DNA from: Nitrososphaerota archaeon
GTDB taxonomy: Archaea > Thermoproteota > EX4484-205 > JAAOZP01
Assembly (NCBI GenBank): GCA_011605725.1
Contig: JAAOZP010000016.1
Coordinates: 1 to 63,562, forward strand
Reading direction: 5' to 3'
Length of the DNA: 63,562 bases
Under the pieces are notes generated by a model that saw only the letters and a list, made by a program, of their open reading frames with translations, had not been told where the DNA came from and did not search any database. Positions within the stretch are counted from its first letter, which is position 1. The number at the start of each line of letters is the position of its first letter. The position numbers and the translations under genes were made by a program. This document shows, in pieces, positions 59,189 through 63,562 of the stretch.

Positions 59189-61600
59189 TTACATTATACC
59201 GTATCTTCTGAATACTCGCACTTTTACAGGATCTATGCTTAATGTAAATATCGCTGAATATGTTAATGCTACAATGGTTTTATCCAATCCTATTGGTGTT
59301 AGCACGAACCTGCTCGTTCCTAAAACAATAAACACTGCTAAAACGCCTGCAATAGACAGAGTCAATTCTTTTCCTGGTCTGGATTTCCAGAATTCTCTTC
59401 TTTCTCTTACAATCATGATTCTAAATTGACTTGTAAATACCATTATAAGTAAAATGAAAGTTTGCATCTGTTGTAACGTAAATCGATATATTGCTGATCC
59501 GACAAGTATTGCTATAAGGCCCTCTACTAAAAGTAAAGAACCGAGAATAGATGATGCATACACAATATCCTTTACCCTCCATTTGCTTGGATTTGTTGCC
59601 GGTGTTGCGTTGTCTGTTGCAAGAGACATTGTTGCAAAGTCATTTGAAAATACGAGCAACGTCATGCCTAAAAGCGAGATTATATCATATCTCAATATGA
59701 AGAATCCTATTGCGAGCAGTAGCGTGAACTGCACCGTCTTCGTAATCTTGTTTATGATCCATGTCAGAGCTCTTTGATAAACCTCTCTACCTGTCGCTAG
59801 AATATCTACAACACCTTCTAATCCAAACTTAAGTAAAACAGCGCCTGCAGAAGCCTTCGCAACGTCAGTTGCATTTGCAACAGCTATACCGAGTTCAGCT
59901 TGTTTTAATGCTGGCGCATCGTTAACACCATCACCCATAACACCAACTATGTGTCCTTTGGCCTGAAGGCTCTTGACAATTATATACTTATCCTCCGGAT
60001 AGACTTCTGCAAAGACACTGGCTTCCTCAATAACTTTGCCTTTATCATCTTCACCCGCCTTCCTAAGATATTCTCCTTTAACGATTTTTTTGCCAATGCC
60101 AACCTGCCTGGCTATTTCCTTAGCGATAAGCGCATTATCCCCTGTAACCATCTTGGGTTCTACGCCCAGTCTCTTAATGTTTTCTATAAGCTCTCTAGCA
60201 TTAGGCCTTGGAGAATCCACTAACGCTAATAATCCAGTAAATCTAAAACTAGCATCTTCTTTAACTGCTACGGCTAGAGATCTGTAGCCTTTCTCAGCCA
60301 GCTCCTCAGAAATCCTCATGGCTTCGGCTTTCTCGCTATCACTGGTCACAAGCTCCGCAACTATTTGCGGAGCACCTTTAACAACCACGAGCCTTTTACC
60401 ATTGGCTTCAACCATGGCTTCAGTCCTTTTTATCGATGGGTCGAATGGCTTGAACTCGATAAGTTCGTGTTTCCTCCTAGGTAACCCTTTAGATTTCGCG
60501 TATTCTACGACAATTTGGTCTATTAAATCCTTGCCATCTTGGCTAGAGGAGTAGAAAGCATGTTCTATAACATCGTCTACCGAATAGTTGTTAAAGGGTA
60601 TAACATTTACTATAGAAGACCTATTCTCCGTTATTGTACCGGTCTTATCAAGACACATAACGTCGATTGAGGCAGCATCCTCTATAGAGCCCAGTTTAGT
60701 TACTAGAACCTCCTTGGAGGCAAGCCTCATTGCACCTACAGCCTGCATAATGGTTAACACAGCAGGTAAAGCAACAGGAACAGCTCCCATTAGAATAGTT
60801 ACAGCAAACGTGACCAACGCTACAGGAGTATTTTTTAAACCCATCATAATAGCGAATACTAACGCTGCCACTATTGCCGCTACACCTATATACATGCTGT
60901 ACTTCGTTATTTGAAGCATGACTTCTTGTTGATGAGACTTTGGCTGAGCTGTTTTAACGAGCTCAACAGTCCTACCGAAATATGTGTTTTTACCAATATT
61001 GGTGATTACAGTCTTAACTTGTCCTCTTTTGAGAATTGACCCAGCATAGATCACGTTACCCACTGAAACTTCAACAGGGAGAGATTCCCCTGTCAACATA
61101 GACTGATCCACAAGAGCATTGCCCTCAATAATCTTGCAGTCAGCTGGAACGATATCGCCGAGACCCAGAGCAGCTATGTCCCCAGGAACGATAAACTTTG
61201 CATCCATAGTGATCCATTTACCATCTCTCAAAACCCTAGCCCCTATGGCCAGCTTGGACCTTAAAAGCCTCAGAACTCTCTCGCTCGTTCGAGTGTGACG
61301 GAAACCTATAAATGCATTAACAACTATTAGAGTAGCTATTATCAAAGCCTCAACATAATGCTCAATGATAATGGATAACACTATAGCCACTTCTAAAAGC
61401 CATGGCATAGGTCCCCACAGCCTTTTCAAAAAGTCATTTAGGAGACTCTTCCTCTCTTCTTCAACGTAGTTATAGCCGTAAATACGAAGCCTCCTTCCAG
61501 CTTCATCACTAGAAAGACCATCCACATCTGACTCAAGATACTTCAAAGTTTCACTTATACTCATCTTTTCGAATTCTTTGGACGGGATGAGTTTCATCAT
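59189..61600 (-). CDS. Plasma-membrane P-type H+-ATPase (P3A family)
   Basis: The roughly 803-residue pump exports protons at ATP cost. Motifs in order: a cytoplasmic N-terminus (S-E-T-L-K-Y-L-E-S-D-V-D-G-L-S-S-D-E-A), the T-G-E-S-L-P-V of the actuator domain, the phosphorylated Asp in C-L-D-K-T-G-T-I-T-E-N, K-G-A-P-Q for ATP and G-D-G-V-N-D-A-P-A-L-K. The short C-terminus and absence of a regulatory tail distinguish it from fungal pumps. The ATG at 61600 is chosen over a TTG at 61627 because TATTTAATC near 61637-61645 would place transcription start close to it. Confidence 0.92.
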   Translation of the reverse strand: MMKLIPSKEFEKMSISETLKYLESDVDGLSSDEAGRRLRIYGYNYVEEERKSLLNDFLKRLWGPMPWLLEVAIVLSIIIEHYVEALIIATLIVVNAFIGFRHTRTSERVLRLLRSKLAIGARVLRDGKWITMDAKFIVPGDIAALGLGDIVPADCKIIEGNALVDQSMLTGESLPVEVSVGNVIYAGSILKRGQVKTVITNIGKNTYFGRTVELVKTAQPKSHQQEVMLQITKYSMYIGVAAIVAALVFAIMMGLKNTPVALVTFAVTILMGAVPVALPAVLTIMQAVGAMRLASKEVLVTKLGSIEDAASIDVMCLDKTGTITENRSSIVNVIPFNNYSVDDVIEHAFYSSSQDGKDLIDQIVVEYAKSKGLPRRKHELIEFKPFDPSIKRTEAMVEANGKRLVVVKGAPQIVAELVTSDSEKAEAMRISEELAEKGYRSLAVAVKEDASFRFTGLLALVDSPRPNARELIENIKRLGVEPKMVTGDNALIAKEIARQVGIGKKIVKGEYLRKAGEDDKGKVIEEASVFAEVYPEDKYIIVKSLQAKGHIVGVMGDGVNDAPALKQAELGIAVANATDVAKASAGAVLLKFGLEGVVDILATGREVYQRALTWIINKITKTVQFTLLLAIGFFILRYDIISLLGMTLLVFSNDFATMSLATDNATPATNPSKWRVKDIVYASSILGSLLLVEGLIAILVGSAIYRFTLQQMQTFILLIMVFTSQFRIMIVRERREFWKSRPGKELTLSIAGVLAVFIVLGTSRFVLTPIGLDKTIVALTYSAIFTLSIDPVKVRVFRRYGIM

Positions 61601-61684
61601 GATAGCCTTCAGCTGTTGATTAACCAAACGCTCGATTAAATACTTATTGCATAATAGTACATCAATAGATCATCCAGAAATTCG

Positions 61685-61921
61685 TTAGGATATAATGCTC
61701 TTAACATCATCTATTACCACGAGTTCGTCCTTATGGTGGGCGTAAAGGTCGTGTTCCTTTAGTATGATCCTCATCTCGACCTCTGCGGGAACCTCAAAAA
61801 CCTTAGATGCAAAGACAGTAAGCTTGTAGTATCGAGAAGATTTTCTGCCCACTAAGCTGCCAAGGGGTGAAAGACAAAGAGTTGCTATCGCAAGGGCCTC
61901 GCCAACGACCCAAAGAACATC
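61685..61921 (-). pseudogene. Unidentified gene remnant upstream of the proton pump
   Basis: A minus-strand frame of about 78 codons after an in-frame stop gives protein-like sequence (V-V-G-E-A-L-A-I-A-T-L, S-R-Y-Y-K-L-T-V-F-A-S-K-V-F-E-V-P, I-I-L-K-E-H-D-L-Y-A-H-H-K) and a proper TAA end. No ATG start is in place. Both the hydrophobic start and the strand-rich tail look natural, so it is probably the C-terminal piece of a lost gene. Family not recognised. Confidence 0.35.
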
Positions 61922-62018
61922 TTAGCAGATGAGCCAACTGGAAATCTCGATTCAGTTTCAAAGGCCTAACAAAAAAATGGAAGAACAATCGTCCTAGGGA
62001 CGCATGGCGAAGAAGTAG

Positions 62019-62032
62019 CTAGCGCGCGCTAG
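62019..62032. repeat. GC-alternating palindrome CTAGCGCGCGCTAG
   Basis: A perfect 14-bp palindrome, the longest simple form of the family. Protein-like code begins immediately to its right. Confidence 0.7.
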
Positions 62033-62416
62033 GAACTGGACGTTTTACAATGAGCATGATCCTGTTAAGAGCTATGAGGACCACCATAGCGTGTGCAAAA
62101 TATTCAGAAAATGCGGAAATGCAAAAATGGCTCTGCTGAAGTATCGGGAAGAAGAAATAGTAAAAAGAATGCGCCATCCTGTGTTCATTAAGAAATTAGT
62201 GGGGAAACCTTCAATGAAGGAATAAACAACTTGTTGAGCAAACTGTTAATGCTAAAAGAAAAAGATACAAGTTGGTTGGTAATAAAGAATGAATTTGAGA
62301 GTTTAAAGCAGTTACCCTTGATTTATTCTTATCCTTATCTAAATAGGCAGAATGAACAGGATAGAGTCCTTATATGGAAAGGAGAGAATTTCAGGTTAAC
62401 AATTTGCAAGTTTTAA
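62031..62416 (+). pseudogene. Frameshifted gene remnant truncated at a GC palindrome
   Basis: The frame leaving the palindrome reads R-N-W-T-F-Y-N-E-H-D-P-V-K-S-Y-E-D-H-H then K-M-A-L-L-K-Y-R-E-E-E-I-V-K-R-M-R-H and stops at 62225. A shift of frame near 62205 continues as F-N-E-G-I-N-N-L-L-S-K-L-L, N-E-F-E-S-L-K-Q-L-P-L-I-Y-S-Y-P to a TAA at 62416. Together they give about 128 residues without a start. I do not recognise the family. Confidence 0.45.
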
Positions 62417-62634
62417 GAAAAATATCAGGTTATTAGAGGATTCATGAAACTAGGATCAGTACGCTAAGAACTAAGCTAATCTATGACCTGTAATATTTGC
62501 AACCGGTGCATATGCCAAGCCTTACGGCAAAGAAAAGAAGTGAACTATTCGGACAAGAAAAACACTATTAGGCACATTAGATATCCGTAAATCTTAAAAG
62601 CGGCTTCAAGACCCTATACTTGCACAGAAAACAG

Positions 62635-62767
62635 GCGGGGGTTGCCGAGCCAGGTCAACGGGACTAGACTAGAGGCGCTGGACTTAAGATCCAGTCCCGT
62701 AGAAAAATGCGGAAAGATTTAAATATATGCGCGGAAGGGTTCGTGGGTTCAAATCCCACCCCCCGCA
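62635..62767 (+). tRNA. tRNA-Leu(TAA) with introns in the D-arm and variable arm
   Basis: Acceptor GCGGGGG/CCCCCGC with discriminator A, anticodon stem CTGGA/TCCAG with loop CTTAAGA (TAA) and T-arm GTGGG-TTCAAAT-CCCAC. About 14 extra nt (CGGGACTAGACTAG) follow GGTCAA in the D-loop, at the same place as in tRNA-Leu(CAG). The variable arm holds about 36 extra nt, AT-rich with TTTAAATATATGCGCGG at its end; without them the arm reads TCCCGTAG...GGGTTCG, as in the other Leu tRNAs. Mature length is about 85 nt. Confidence 0.84.
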
Positions 62768-62810
62768 CTTCATTTGAAATATTCATATTAGCAATTCTTC
62801 AAAGTAATTA

Positions 62811-63224
62811 TTACTTGACTTTTATTCCTCTACTGACTAGGAATTCGTTCTCAAATTCCTTATTGAAAAACATCTCCCTGGCTTCGTTAATAGCGTCAAC
62901 CCTCTTCATGGTCTCGTTGATTAACTGCTCATCATCCATACCTGTTGAGTCGAAGGTCGTGAAGAATCCTGATTCGGTATCTATTCTGAACTCGACTTCT
63001 AAGCCATGTTTTTCGCTAACCCTCCTAGCTACCTCGATTCCCCACATATGTTTCTTAGCGAAGTACGCGATGGTCCCCCCTTCTTAATGTAATCCTCGAA
63101 CCTCCTCTGCTTGAAATCCTCGATGATCCTGTCTTCCTCCTCATCCTCCTTTTGTAAGATCCTTTTCTTTTCCTCCTCGGTCTTCGCCCCCTTGTACTTC
63201 TGCTTGTACTTCCGCGCGCTTACA
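62811..63224 (-). pseudogene. Degraded copy of the toxin-partner (immunity-like) gene
   Basis: The minus strand encodes R-K-Y-K-Q-K-Y-K-G-A-K then [22 protein letters not shown], a one-base deletion in the G-run at about 63078-63083, and then [16 protein letters not shown] and [14 protein letters not shown] to L-V-S-R-G-I-K-V-K and a stop. It is nearly identical to the C-terminal two thirds of the 219-residue partner at 37.55 kb. The 5' part is lost exactly at CGCGCGCTTA (63213-63222). The piece from an ATG at 63047 could still give 78 residues. Confidence 0.85.
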
Positions 63225-63309
63225 AGAAGCTTGGTTTAAAACGCGTCGTCTAGGTGGTTTAGTAAGGTTTTTAACGTCTTACCGTATTTTCCTGCATAGA
63301 CGTAATGGC

Positions 63310-63562
63310 ATGAAGTGTTTGATTTCTGTTTCCAGCGCTCCGGTTGCTAGGCTTGGAGATAAGGAGTATTACGATTTAATCGGCACTGTAGGCGTGATGA
63401 AGAAGATTCTATCCGAGTCGATTGTGGATGGTTTTGAGCTGCAGCTTGAGCCGGAATGGGATAGTGAGAATCCTCCTTTGACTGACGGGGATCTTGCAGA
63501 TTGGACCAAGACCCCTAAGTATACGGCTAGGGAAATACTGGATGTTTTGAAAAAGGAGGCAC
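63310..63562 (+). CDS. N-terminal part of a gene running off the right edge, possibly a sugar isomerase/epimerase-like TIM barrel
   Basis: From this ATG the frame is open to the window end (84 codons): K-C-L-I-S-V-S-S-A-P-V, then G-F-E-L-Q-L-E-P-E-W-D, P-P-L-T-D-G-D and D-W-T-K-T-P-K-Y. A first strand, a helix and a second strand ending in E-x-Q-L-E-P-E fit the opening of a xylose isomerase-like TIM barrel (sugar phosphate isomerase/epimerase), but the identification is tentative. TTTTTAACG about 40 bases upstream may be its promoter. Confidence 0.6.
   Translation, partial: MKCLISVSSAPVARLGDKEYYDLIGTVGVMKKILSESIVDGFELQLEPEWDSENPPLTDGDLADWTKTPKYTAREILDVLKKEA

Noticed and set aside
1..63562. 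CRISPR arrays and complete insertion sequences
   Set aside because: No regularly spaced direct repeats and no transposase or terminal inverted repeats were seen; the GC palindromes are irregularly spaced and far too short for CRISPR repeats.

Overview
The window looks like chromosomal DNA from a thermophilic archaeon, most likely of the Thermoproteota/TACK side. It carries archaeal information-processing genes (aRF1, Pelota, topoisomerase VI subunit A, TiaS, archaeal UMP kinase, SRP RNA). Nine of its ten tRNA genes are broken by short introns, many outside the canonical anticodon-loop site, a habit best known from Thermoproteales and some uncultured relatives. AT-rich TATA-like boxes sit about 25-35 bases before several starts. 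Species cannot be fixed from the sequence alone.

Layout. 1-4.7 kb: hypothetical genes, a winged-helix protein, tiaS, tRNA-Leu, tRNA-Thr and thiL. 4.7-14.7 kb: cell-surface genes (GT-C-like membrane protein, GlcNAc-1-P transferase-like protein, DUF354 glycosyltransferase-like protein, UDP-sugar dehydrogenase, hexapeptide acyltransferase), suggesting surface glycan synthesis, with a hidden intron-rich tRNA-Gln at 11.9 kb. 14.7-17.3 kb: DUF59, Pelota, a Rieske protein and tRNA-Asn. 17.4-26.9 kb: a three-gene operon encoding a secreted protein, a 2445-residue membrane-anchored protein ending in a PD-(D/E)XK nuclease-like domain, and a small partner. I read this as a polymorphic toxin/immunity locus. 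27-28.7 kb: tRNA-Ile and gene debris. 28.7-33.8 kb: FGGY kinase, class II aldolase, aldehyde dehydrogenase and 2-hydroxyacid dehydrogenase, with an SCP2-like gene between. 33.8-38.6 kb: an M20 peptidase pseudogene, a GH10 xylanase and an orphan nuclease/partner cassette homologous to the end of the giant locus. 38.6-46 kb: tRNA-Ser, nagB, a P-loop fusion protein, tRNA-Leu, GH3 glucosidase, proB-proA and tRNA-Val. 46-51.7 kb: AbrB-PhoU regulator divergent from pstSCAB-phoU. 52-63.5 kb: HEPN/MNT pair, SRP RNA, top6A, tRNA-Asp, aRF1, pyrH, P-type proton ATPase, several gene remnants, tRNA-Leu and a gene running off the right edge.

The GH10 and GH3 enzymes together with the kinase, aldolase and dehydrogenases fit growth on plant-type polysaccharide, with a ketose split to DHAP and a short aldehyde that is then oxidised.

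The two most unusual signals are linked. Copies and remnants of the toxin-partner family occur at four places (11.6, 17.5, 37.9 and 63 kb). Short palindromic runs of alternating G and C, roughly TAGCGCGCGCTA, are scattered over the intergenic regions and lie exactly at the broken ends of several genes; related runs also occur inside two tRNA introns.
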